The position numbers were made by a program, and so were the translations under genes. The notes under the pieces are model-generated. The model was not told the origin of the DNA. It did no database searches and worked only from the letters and a program-made list of their open reading frames with translations. A stretch of 64,000 nt of DNA, from assembly GCF_019331795.1 (NCBI RefSeq), contig NZ_JAHPZL010000001.1:178717-242716 (forward strand), read 5' to 3'. The stretch comes from Austwickia sp. TVS 96-490-7B (GTDB taxonomy: Bacteria > Actinomycetota > Actinomycetes > Actinomycetales > Dermatophilaceae). Positions 8,582-15,900 of this stretch are shown here, in pieces; positions within the stretch are counted from its first letter, which is position 1; each line of letters begins with the position of its first letter.

Positions 8582-8967
8582 TCACCGCTGCCGGTTCAAG
8601 GCGGGCACGAATTGTCGTGCCTGGAACTGCGATCCGCGCTGCGAATATCCGAGGCAGCTGGCCACGTCCCCGCGGCGTGCTACAGCGTTGTCCAGCGCAT
8701 TCACCGCCAGTCGCGCTTTCATCCGTGAGTCCATCGAGTAGCCCACGATCCGGTTAGAGCACACGTCCTTGACCGCGCACAGGTACAGCTTGTCCTCATC
8801 GGTGCGGTGCTCAGTGATGTTGGTCAACCACAACTCGTTCGTCCGATCAGCCTGTTCAACCTCAGCTGCGGTGACCGGCGCGGCTAGCCACCGGTAGCAC
8901 TGCGCACGAGACACGTTCAGCACCCGGCAGATCAGCGTGACAGGGATCTCGCCATCGGCAAAGTATT
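8582..8967 (-). pseudogene. IS3-family orfB (DDE transposase) fragment
   Basis: The fragment reads YFADGEIPVTLICRVLNVSR, CYRWLAAPVT, then NELWLTNITEH and KLYLCAVKDVCSNRIVGYSM, and ends GSQFQARQFVPAL. These are standard orfB stretches, including the first Asp of the DDE triad (LTNITEH replaces the usual LTDITEH) and the S.RGSQF region. About 60-70 codons between the HTH part and NELWLT are deleted, and the C-terminus with the last Glu is lost. Confidence 0.75.
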
Positions 8968-8983
8968 CGGACCACCGGGGACA

Positions 8984-9278
8984 TCATTTTCCAGGCAGGT
9001 TCGCCTGCGAGAGATACCCCGCAGCCCGACGCAACACCTCATTCACCTGCTCCAGCAGCCCGTTCCGGCGCCACAGATCACCCAGCCCAGCCAACTCACT
9101 CACAGTGACACCCGAGCGAGCACCGTTCTCGATATCGGCCTTGAGCAGCCACGTATCCAACGTCATCTCGTGAATACCGAAGCCCCTCGCGATCTGCGCC
9201 AACATCACTCCCGGCTCCCGGTGACAGACCACCTGGACAACATCGTCACAAAAACTCCTAAGGAAACACCTCAGGCAT
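8984..9278 (-). pseudogene. IS3-family orfA, broken near its start
   Basis: From ATG 9278 (after GGAAGGAGAG) the reading is MPEVFP, a TAG stop, a one-base shift, then DDVVQVVCHREPGVMLAQIA. The helix-turn-helix GFGIHEMTLDTWL and the leucine-zipper-like LLEQVNEVLRRAAGYLSQAN follow. It is clearly an orfA, and clearly inactive. Confidence 0.75.
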
Positions 9279-9331
9279 GCGCCCTCTCCTTCCAAGCCCA
9301 CCAAACAAGTGCGCCACGGACAGTTCCTCCT

Positions 9332-9870
9332 TCAAAGCAACACAACCTGCGGCGAAACCACAGAACGAGCTTCGATAGTGCCGAAGTCGCCGACTAATGT
9401 GAACACGCCTTCTTGGACTTCGAAGGAATCCATGGATCCGTAATCGCGCTCTCCCGTTTCGTCGGTGGCTGCGGGGTTTCCCTGGCCCGACCACCTCAAG
9501 TCGGTAACGCGGATCAGTCGGATCCGTAGCCTGGTGGTAGCAATACTGGTCGCCGGGCTCTTGCGGGTCACAGGGTTGCCGTAAGGGTCGACCCTGACGC
9601 CATCGACATTGCGAATCTCCACGTGTGGCCCAGCGCCACCTGGAGCCCTCGGACTGCCTTGTTTGATAGTAAGCCGTACAACTCCGTTTGAATCGATGTA
9701 CGTCACCGGCCCTGTTGAAGTCTGACTACGGAGCCATCCTTGAGTGCTCCCACAATCGTCAAACTGCGAGGCGGTGGCGCGCTCACCCCGCGTGATCTGG
9801 CCTCGGACAAGGCCGCCCTCCTTGCCCAGCGAACTCGCCAGCCGATCCCCACCCGGCCAGAGTGACAATC
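9332..9870 (-). pseudogene. displaced polymorphic-toxin C-terminal domain
   Basis: The conserved core (about 9750 to 9554) reads GPVTYIDSNGVVRLTIKQG, SPRAPGGAGPHVEIRN and VDPYGNPVTRKSP. This is a C-terminal module I know from Rhs- and WXG/LXG-type polymorphic toxins, where it normally finishes NHTPI.W. Here the frame runs instead into unrelated sequence, so the tip has been exchanged or shifted. No delivery domain is attached. It follows the DUF7660 gene, as in arrays of orphan toxin-immunity modules. Confidence 0.55.
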
Positions 9871-10116
9871 TCACTCGTAGACCAGCCCCGCGGCGACGGC
9901 CATGGCCATCACCTGCCAAGTCCCCTCACTCGGCGGCTCAACGCCCTGGTTGGCGAAGTATCCGTCCATGTCAGCAATCCAGGCTGCCAGAGCTTCGAGG
10001 AAGTCCTCAATGCGGACCATTTCTACCTCGCGTTGATTGAGGCTGACCGCCCTCGCCAAGCCGTCCAAGTAGCGAACCAGATCATCTCTAGTGCGAACAT
10101 CCGTGGGGTCAATCAT
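9871..10116 (-). CDS. DUF7660 domain protein, probable immunity protein
   Basis: The product is 81 aa. The ATG at 10116 follows GGAGGAGG with a 9-base spacer, a very good site. Family marks are VRTRDDLVRYLDGLA, a central DFLEALAAWIADMDGYFANQG, and the C-terminal MAMAVAAGLVYE. DUF7660 proteins are small, acidic and common next to polymorphic toxins. Its start overlaps the end of the upstream toxin fragment by 8 bases, the usual toxin-immunity arrangement. It appears intact although the toxin is broken. Confidence 0.7.
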   Translation of the reverse strand: MIDPTDVRTRDDLVRYLDGLARAVSLNQREVEMVRIEDFLEALAAWIADMDGYFANQGVEPPSEGTWQVMAMAVAAGLVYE

Positions 10117-10377
10117 GGCCAAACGCCTCCTCCGCCGCGAACTCGTACGACGTTCCGCCGTTGGTAGTGCTGAACTTCCATGCCTCGTTGGCGGCCTCAG
10201 AGGGGGTCGCCATCCTGTATGGCACGTCTACCCCAGCTTTCTGGAACGCCAGGAGTCGGCGGTGGTCAAGCTGAACAGATTTCTATCGCGTTCAACCAGC
10301 CGGATGGCTGGCACATCAGAGAGTACTCCCAGGGGCTCACCGGTCACGGTGTCGTGAACGACACCGTGACCGGGTCG
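10109..10377 (-). pseudogene. polymorphic-toxin tip, frameshifted
   Basis: The minus strand reads LSDVPAIRLVERDRNLFSL, then after a one-base loss near 10266 continues in a second frame as HRRLLAFQKAGVDVPYRMAT, then EAWKFSTTNGGTSYEF and a stop at 10109. Together these form a known-looking toxin C-terminus (FSLDxRRLLAFQxAGVxVPYR). No start or upstream delivery region is present. It is the presumed partner of the DUF7660 gene. Confidence 0.55.
10341..10372. repeat. perfect 14-bp inverted repeat, 4-base spacer
   Basis: CGGTCACGGTGTCG (10341-10354) and CGACACCGTGACCG (10359-10372) are exact reverse complements around TGAA. They lie in the toxin-tip fragment, at the outer edge of the island. Confidence 0.9.
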
Positions 10378-10480
10378 TCATACCGATACCTGTGATACCC
10401 CCACACAAGTTCCTGCGTCCCACATCTGACCCAGCGCTCCGCACCGTGTCACACACCACGACACATCACCCACAACACCA

Positions 10481-10512
10481 TGCCGAAGCCCCCATCAGGG
10501 GACTCCGGCACG
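10481..10512 (-). terminator. terminator of the AGCS symporter gene
   Basis: TGCCGAAGCCCC pairs with GGGGACTCCGGCA around CATCA, with two mismatches. It lies about 20 bases past the stop of the minus-strand symporter gene. No T-run follows, which is common in high-GC actinobacteria. Confidence 0.6.
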
Positions 10513-10531
10513 GTGAAAATCAAGCCTGCGC

Positions 10532-12010
10532 TTAGACCCGAGCGGCCTCGCCATCAGAACCGTGCGGCGAGTTAGCGACGCCTTGAGCGTGGTCGCTGTG
10601 CCAGACATCACCGGGGATGTCATCAGGAACGTGTTTGTTCCCAGACAGGTCAAACACCCGCGACATCAGTGATCCGGGCTGAGCTTCGAAGTCTCGCAGC
10701 GCACCGGCGGCGTACCGTCCTAGCAGGACCAGCGCTGTCAGGTTGATCACGGCCATCACGGACATCGCCACATCCGCGAGGTCCCACACCAAACCGAGCT
10801 TCTGCATGCCTCCCCACAGGGTGGCCACGACCACCAGGATTCGTATGGCGAGGTTGCCGGCTTTCCCACCGCCGATGAAGTCCTGATTGATCTCGGCGTA
10901 GGCGTAGTTACCGAGGATCGACGAGAACGCGAAAACGAAGATGAGTACCGCCATTACTGGGTTGACCCAGGTGCCCAGTTCGGAGGCGACTGCGGTCTGC
11001 GTCAAGGTGTCTGCTGCGGACTTCTGTGTAACGCCAGCGGTGTAAATCTCCGGCCCGGCGAGCAGGATCATGACGGCGGTCGCGGTGCAGACCACGATGG
11101 TGTCGACAAAAACCCCGGCTGACTGGATCAACCCTTGGTGCACTGGATGGCTGGTGGTGGCGGTCGCAGCGGCATTTGGTGCCGAGCCCATGCCCGCCTC
11201 GTTGGAGAACATTCCCCGCTTCACGCCGTTGAGCAGGGCGGCAATGATGCCACCGAGAGCCCCGGCGATCGCCGGTTCCATACCGAAGGCCGCTTTGAAG
11301 ATCAGAACGATCTGTGCAGGAACGTCAGTGATCCGCAACGCCAGGACCGCGACGGCCAGCAAGACGTAGATCAACGCCATCAACGGCGCCATCCACTCGG
11401 TGACTTTTGCGACCTGACGGATCCCACCGAAGATCACCAGCGCGGTCAACACGGTCAGACCGATAGCGACATAGACCCTGTCCAGACCCCACGTGCTGGA
11501 AACCACACCGGTGATGGTGTTGGCTTGGACCCCGTTGAAGCTGAATCCGAAAGTGAAGACCAGGGCGGCGGCGAAGACCACCCCGAAGGTCCGCGACTTC
11601 AAGCCACGCTGGATGTAATAGGCAGGGCCACCACGGAACGATCCGTCTTCGTGCGGGATCTTGTAGAGCTGAGCGAGGGTCGCTTCGACGTACGCCGTGG
11701 CCATCCCCAGGAAGGCCATCACCCACATCCAGAAGATCGCACCGGGACCGCCCAAGGTGAGCGCGATGGCCACCCCAACGATGTTGCCGGTGCCGACCCG
11801 GCTGGCCAGGCTGATGGCGAACGCCTGGAACGAACTGATCCCTTGGGCACCGCCGTTACCTCGGCTGGAGAAGATGATCCGCCACATATTGCCGAGATGG
11901 CGGAACTGCACGCCGCGCGTCACGATCGTGAAATAGATCCCAGCGGCGGGCAGGCAGACAACCAGCAGCCAGGTGAGTTTGTCGTTAAGGACATCGACGA
12001 CGGATTGCAT
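10532..12010 (-). CDS. sodium/alanine(glycine) symporter, AGCS family
   Basis: This 492-aa inner-membrane protein has about 11 hydrophobic segments. Family signatures are SLASRVGTGNIVGVA and GGPGAIFWMWVMAF in the first third, then SFRGGPAYYI and RGMFSNEAGMGSAPN. AGCS proteins take up alanine or glycine with Na+ or H+. The ATG at 12010 follows GGAG with a 7-base spacer. The C-terminal 40 residues are hydrophilic. It is transcribed alone, with a terminator downstream and a long leader containing a perfect inverted repeat upstream. Confidence 0.9.
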   Translation of the reverse strand: MQSVVDVLNDKLTWLLVVCLPAAGIYFTIVTRGVQFRHLGNMWRIIFSSRGNGGAQGISSFQAFAISLASRVGTGNIVGVAIALTLGGPGAIFWMWVMAFLGMATAYVEATLAQLYKIPHEDGSFRGGPAYYIQRGLKSRTFGVVFAAALVFTFGFSFNGVQANTITGVVSSTWGLDRVYVAIGLTVLTALVIFGGIRQVAKVTEWMAPLMALIYVLLAVAVLALRITDVPAQIVLIFKAAFGMEPAIAGALGGIIAALLNGVKRGMFSNEAGMGSAPNAAATATTSHPVHQGLIQSAGVFVDTIVVCTATAVMILLAGPEIYTAGVTQKSAADTLTQTAVASELGTWVNPVMAVLIFVFAFSSILGNYAYAEINQDFIGGGKAGNLAIRILVVVATLWGGMQKLGLVWDLADVAMSVMAVINLTALVLLGRYAAGALRDFEAQPGSLMSRVFDLSGNKHVPDDIPGDVWHSDHAQGVANSPHGSDGEAARV

Positions 12011-12165
12011 GGTGGCACTCCAGGTGTGCGTAGGAGTGGACAGGGCTCAAAGCGGAAGCCTAAGGCCGACCGAGACATGCGTTGACCGCGTGATCGACTT
12101 CAGCGCCTCTCCGGTGCCCTTCATGAACAGCGTCGATAGCACTTACCTATGGCGGACTTCCTTGC

Positions 12166-12204
12166 GGGAGAAGCTACCCCGCGGCAGCGAAATCAGCTTC
12201 TCCC
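12166..12204 (-). promoter_or_regulatory. 10-bp perfect inverted repeat upstream of the symporter gene
   Basis: GGGAGAAGCT (12166-12175) pairs with AGCTTCTCCC (12195-12204) across a 19-base loop, 156-194 bases upstream of the symporter ATG. It could be an operator or part of a leader RNA. I could not fit the surrounding leader to a glycine riboswitch. Confidence 0.4.
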
Positions 12205-12287
12205 TGTGAAAACTTCTTCACCAAACTGGAGATCCAGCACGTCCGTCCATCCGTGAACGGAACGGACAGAACAGCGCTGTGACACCA

Positions 12288-12659
12288 TCAACTACGGATG
12301 AACCGGACCCGATACGACACGCCCTGGAGCTCGTCTTCATCCACGGATTCGGTGACCACTGTGTACTCACCGGGAAGTTGCTCAGCAAGCAGATCTGCGA
12401 CCGGCTCAGGGTCCTGATCCGTCACCACCACCACTGACTCTTGCGAAGGCAGACCAATCAGCACCCCAAAAATTGCTGATTGACGAATCACCGGGTCAAT
12501 CGTCCGGGCGTCAAGCAACGGAACATACTGCACCGTGTGTCCGCCACAACCGCCACCACTGCCGCAGCCACCCTGGCCATCGCATCCTGGGGCTTCGCTG
12601 CCGCATCCACCAGCCGGTGACGTCGTGGTCGATTCAGCTTCGACGATCTGATCCGCCAT
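12288..12659 (-). CDS. DUF2249 domain protein with Cys/Gly-rich N-terminus
   Basis: The product is 123 aa. ATG 12659 has GGGGAGAG upstream. Residues 1-40 hold a flexible Gly stretch with four Cys (GGCGSEAPGC, GGCGSGGGCGG), suitable for metal or Fe-S binding. The rest is a DUF2249 fold (VPLLDARTIDP, VVVVTDQDPEPV, YRVRFIR). DUF2249 proteins are small TusA-like proteins, often found with nitrogen-oxide or redox genes. It is divergent from an HTH regulator with clustered Cys, so redox or NO control is a reasonable inference. Confidence 0.7.
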   Translation of the reverse strand: MADQIVEAESTTTSPAGGCGSEAPGCDGQGGCGSGGGCGGHTVQYVPLLDARTIDPVIRQSAIFGVLIGLPSQESVVVVTDQDPEPVADLLAEQLPGEYTVVTESVDEDELQGVSYRVRFIRS

Positions 12660-12770
12660 CGCCCTCTCCCCTTCGAACTCGTCGATGACGTCGAGCTCAC
12701 ACAGGTCGACGCCTGGGACCGGACACCTGCCACGGTTCCTCGCGCATCGTACCCGGACAGCTGCTATTCC

Positions 12771-12806
12771 TGGACTGCCCACAGAGACGGTCGTTACAGT
12801 GCGCCC
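12771..12806 (+). promoter_or_regulatory. predicted leaderless promoter of the HTH regulator
   Basis: TGGACT (12771-12776) and TACAGT (12795-12800) are spaced 18 bases, and the GTG start follows 6 bases after the -10. Transcription would therefore begin at or next to the start codon. There is no ribosome site, in agreement with a leaderless mRNA. Confidence 0.5.
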
Positions 12807-13592
12807 GTGAAAAGCAGCAGATCAGCCGACGACGGCGTCCCCCCACCCCCGGGCCAGGAGGAGCCCCTGGGGCCACGACCTGCCGCGCCCCGGAGAGATC
12901 CCCTGCTGCATTTATCTGTGCCACGTGCCGCGGTGTGGGAAACCCTCAGCCGGTTTTCCCGACCGGTGACCGTGTTTGATCTGGCTGACGCGTGCCATCA
13001 GCATCCCAACACGGTCCGGGAGCACCTCGACGCCCTGGTCCGGGCCGGACTAGCAACCCGGGCCACCTCGCCAGCTCGGGGTCGGGGACGACCTGCCATC
13101 CTCTATCGGGCTGATCACTGGGAGACCCAGCGACCTGACACCCGCGAATTATGCGCTTTAGCCGACTTGTTGATCACCCAGCTCGAGGAGACGGACCTGG
13201 ACCCTCAGGACTGGGGCATCCGGGCGGGAATCCGCCGGGGCATGTCCTTGGCTGAGCCTTCTGCTCCTGGCGTCAATGCCGCCACTGCGCGCGCCCGAGC
13301 GCTCTTGACGGAGCAGGGATATTCTCCTGCTGACGCGCCAGATGGCACGATCGCGCTGCGAGAGTGCCCCCTGCTCAGCATCGCACGTCGCCACCCCGAC
13401 GTGGTCTGCTCACTGCACCGCGGCACCCTGCTAGGCATCTATCGTGCTCACGGTGTCGACACAGCCCGTGCCATGAAACTGACTCCCTTCGCCCGCCCGG
13501 GATGTTGTCTCGTCGAGATCCCCTGCGACTCAGGCAGCGCTTCCGTGGGTCCTGCGCCGCGGGCAGGCACCACGCCAGGACAGATCGGGTGA
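12807..13592 (+). CDS. HTH transcriptional regulator with C-terminal Cys cluster
   Basis: The product is 261 aa. An N-terminal winged HTH of the ArsR/SufR type (VFDLADACHQHPNTVREHLD, LVRAGLATRAT) is followed by a domain whose Cys lie in LRECPLL, VVCSLH and RPGCCLVEI. This layout resembles SufR-like regulators that bind an Fe-S cluster through C-terminal cysteines. It probably senses redox, NO or iron state and controls the divergent DUF2249 gene and itself. The last 25 residues are low-complexity. Start GTG with no ribosome site. Confidence 0.75.
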   Translation: MKSSRSADDGVPPPPGQEEPLGPRPAAPRRDPLLHLSVPRAAVWETLSRFSRPVTVFDLADACHQHPNTVREHLDALVRAGLATRATSPARGRGRPAILYRADHWETQRPDTRELCALADLLITQLEETDLDPQDWGIRAGIRRGMSLAEPSAPGVNAATARARALLTEQGYSPADAPDGTIALRECPLLSIARRHPDVVCSLHRGTLLGIYRAHGVDTARAMKLTPFARPGCCLVEIPCDSGSASVGPAPRAGTTPGQIG

Positions 13593-13638
13593 CAGACTGG
13601 GCCAGCCAGAACACCGTTGCTTCAGGAGTGTGAGAAGG

Positions 13639-14244
13639 ATGCTCGTCCGCGAGATCATGACCGCGCCGGCCCTCAGCGTGCGCGCAGACTCAGACCTCGA
13701 GGAGGGACTGAAAGTGCTCGCCGAGCACCGAGTCACCGCCATCCCCGTTGTCGACGACGAGCACCGGGTCATCGGCATCCTCTCTGAGGTTGACATTCTG
13801 CGTCGTGCAGTGGAGCCCGATTCTCGGGCGCACGCGCTTCCCGTGGCACAGAGCGAGCCGCTGCCTAAAACGGTCGGGGAGATCATGACGCCTGACCCGA
13901 AAAACACCACTGAGGGGACCGATGTTGCTTCCCTCATCGACCTGTTCACCCACACCTCGATTAAGAGCCTCCCGGTGGTTCGGGACGACAACCAGTTGGT
14001 CGGCATTGTCAGCCGCAGCGACGTGATCCGTGCCCTGTGGCGTGACGATGAGGATCTTCTCGACGACTTGCACTCCGCGTTCCACGATTACGGCCAGACT
14101 CATTGGAAGATCACTGTCGATCACGGCATGGTCGAAGTCGCAGGCGCCGGGAATGCCACCGAACGTGAAGTGGCCGTTGCCATTGCACGTTCCGTGCTGG
14201 GAGTACGCCGAGTCCACGTCGTCGAGGCTGACCAGCTCGCCTGA
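13639..14244 (+). CDS. CBS-pair and BON domain protein
   Basis: The product is 201 aa. Two CBS motifs (EIMTAPALSV..AIPVVDDEHRVIGILSEVDIL and EIMTPD..SLPVVRDDNQLVGIVSRSDVI, each quoted in parts) are followed by a C-terminal BON domain (WKITVDHGMVEVAG and VRRVHVVEA). CBS pairs bind adenine nucleotides and BON domains bind membranes or ligands. I chose ATG 13639, 10 bases after AGGAG; GTG 13630 is too close to that site. It follows the HTH regulator by 46 bases and may be cotranscribed. Confidence 0.85.
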   Translation: MLVREIMTAPALSVRADSDLEEGLKVLAEHRVTAIPVVDDEHRVIGILSEVDILRRAVEPDSRAHALPVAQSEPLPKTVGEIMTPDPKNTTEGTDVASLIDLFTHTSIKSLPVVRDDNQLVGIVSRSDVIRALWRDDEDLLDDLHSAFHDYGQTHWKITVDHGMVEVAGAGNATEREVAVAIARSVLGVRRVHVVEADQLA

Positions 14245-14254
14245 AAACTCCTGT

Positions 14255-14294
14255 GCGGCATCCGTTCCCGTGATTCACCGGGATCGGATGCCGC
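14255..14294 (+). terminator. hairpin after the CBS-BON gene
   Basis: GCGGCATCCG (14255-14264) pairs perfectly with CGGATGCCGC (14285-14294), with an inner CCCG/CGGG pairing. It starts 10 bases after the stop codon, so it is a likely terminator. Confidence 0.7.
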
Positions 14295-14371
14295 CACCGG
14301 CGGAGCGGTCCACAGCGTCAACCCGGGACAGTACTCAGGCTGTTCTCGGCAGCGCACCCTACCGTTGAGTT

Positions 14372-15865
14372 ATGCGTCGACGCCTTCCAGCGTTTTTGTT
14401 GTGCGCAGCTTTGGCTGCCTCGACAGCTGCATGCTCTGTGTCCGAGAAGAAGAGCAACGTGCCTGCCGCTCAAAGCGGTCAGGCTATGACCCGTTCCCAA
14501 CCGGTCAACTGGGCTGGTGGCGGCCCTGACGAAGTGTTGCTTTCCGGGGACAGCTCACAGCATCTGTCACACAATGACCCCGCACTTCCTGCGTCGGTCC
14601 GCTGGCCCGGCCTCACAGGCGCAGCGGATCTTGATAGGACCCTTGCCGACTGGGCCAAAGGCGAATTCGATCGCTTCTTGCGAAGTCACAAACCGTCGGC
14701 CAACAATCCCCCTGAATTATCGGCCTTTGCCGTACCCATCCTCGCCAGCGGCGATGTGGTCGGCGTTCGCTCTGAGACCGGACTGTTTGGCAGCGGGACG
14801 CACAGCCAAATCAGTCATCGCACCTGGTACGCCGACACCAAGTCCCGGCAGGTGTGGGGTGCCACCCAGCTGTTCGATAAGGACAAACTGGGTGACGTGT
14901 GGCGCCTGATGATGACGTCCTTAACCCAGTCCGGACACAGCCCCACCACGACCAAAGTTAAAGTCGACGACACCGTGCGTGACATGTGGTTCACCGATCA
15001 AGGTGCCGTGGTGATGTCCCTCGACCAAGGGACGGTCCTCCCGTTGGCTGACGGGGTGAAGACCGTCGTACTGGCCCGGAAGGACACCGATCCGCTGCTG
15101 TCCGCTGCGGGCAAGCAAGTCCGGGACGCCACCACCAAACCCACTGTCTACCACCCCACCTCACCGACTTCTGGGAGCACGACCACACCTGGAAATAGCA
15201 CCCCGAACGGCGCAATCTCCCCAACTCCCAGTGGCACCCCCACACCAGTGAAAAACAGCACCGACTGTGCTGTCGCCAAATGTGTCGCGTTGACTTTTGA
15301 CGACGGTCCCGGCCCGCAGACCAACCAACTGTTGGACACCTTGGAGCATGCCGGGGTCAAAGCGACTTTTTTTGTCGTCGGTCAGAGCGTCGCTGCCGCC
15401 CCTGAAGTCGTCCGCCGCGAAATCGCGATGGGCATGGCCGTCGGCAACCACACCTGGGACCACCGTCAGCTGACAGAACTCAACGCCGTCAAACAGCAAA
15501 ACGAAGTGGATCGCACCAATCAGCTACTTCAGTCGATCATCGGAACTTCACCGACGATGATGCGACCGCCGTACGGTGCATTTAATGCGAAGACTCGCGC
15601 CCTCGGCTCGTCGATCGTGCTCTGGGACGTCGACACCGAAGACTGGAAGAATCGCAACACCGCCGTCACCACTCGTCGAGCCCTTGCCACCGCACGCAAT
15701 GGATCGATCATCTTGATGCACGATGTGCACCCCAGCACCATCAATGCAGTGCCCGGAATCATCGCCGGGTTGAAGCAGCGCGGCTTCACCCTGGTCACCG
15801 TCCCTGAGCTTCTCGGGACGATGACTCCGGGCAAGGCCTACTTCAGCCGCGGCAATATCACCTGA
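14372..15865 (+). CDS. polysaccharide deacetylase lipoprotein
   Basis: The product is 497 aa. It starts with a lipoprotein signal (MRRRLPAFLLCAALAAS, then TAAC as lipobox). Residues 60-240 form a domain of the kind found before NodB domains (DUF3298-like). A Thr/Pro/Ser linker follows, then a NodB deacetylase domain from about residue 305: TFDDGP (catalytic Asp and metal ligand), NHTWDH (two metal His), RPPYG, VDTEDW and ILMHDVH. All five NodB motifs are complete, so it should be active. It probably removes acetyl groups from cell-wall amino sugars outside the membrane. Confidence 0.9.
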   Translation: MRRRLPAFLLCAALAASTAACSVSEKKSNVPAAQSGQAMTRSQPVNWAGGGPDEVLLSGDSSQHLSHNDPALPASVRWPGLTGAADLDRTLADWAKGEFDRFLRSHKPSANNPPELSAFAVPILASGDVVGVRSETGLFGSGTHSQISHRTWYADTKSRQVWGATQLFDKDKLGDVWRLMMTSLTQSGHSPTTTKVKVDDTVRDMWFTDQGAVVMSLDQGTVLPLADGVKTVVLARKDTDPLLSAAGKQVRDATTKPTVYHPTSPTSGSTTTPGNSTPNGAISPTPSGTPTPVKNSTDCAVAKCVALTFDDGPGPQTNQLLDTLEHAGVKATFFVVGQSVAAAPEVVRREIAMGMAVGNHTWDHRQLTELNAVKQQNEVDRTNQLLQSIIGTSPTMMRPPYGAFNAKTRALGSSIVLWDVDTEDWKNRNTAVTTRRALATARNGSIILMHDVHPSTINAVPGIIAGLKQRGFTLVTVPELLGTMTPGKAYFSRGNIT

Positions 15866-15900
15866 CCTGGAAGCTGCGCGACCTTCCGCCAGATCCCAGC

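Larger units (their letters stand above)
8582..9278 (-). mobile_element. truncated IS3-family insertion sequence
   Basis: orfA and part of orfB of an IS3-family element lie in order on the minus strand. Both ends are missing or unrecognisable and both genes are broken. It has cut the genes on each side. Confidence 0.75.

Noticed and set aside
11135-12085. Forward open frame of 316 codons
   Set aside because: Shadow of the AGCS symporter; highly polar Asp/Gly/His product and no start signal.
12011-12287. Glycine riboswitch upstream of the symporter
   Set aside because: Some purine-rich fragments resemble it, but I could not place the conserved core or paired stems; only the inverted repeat is reported.
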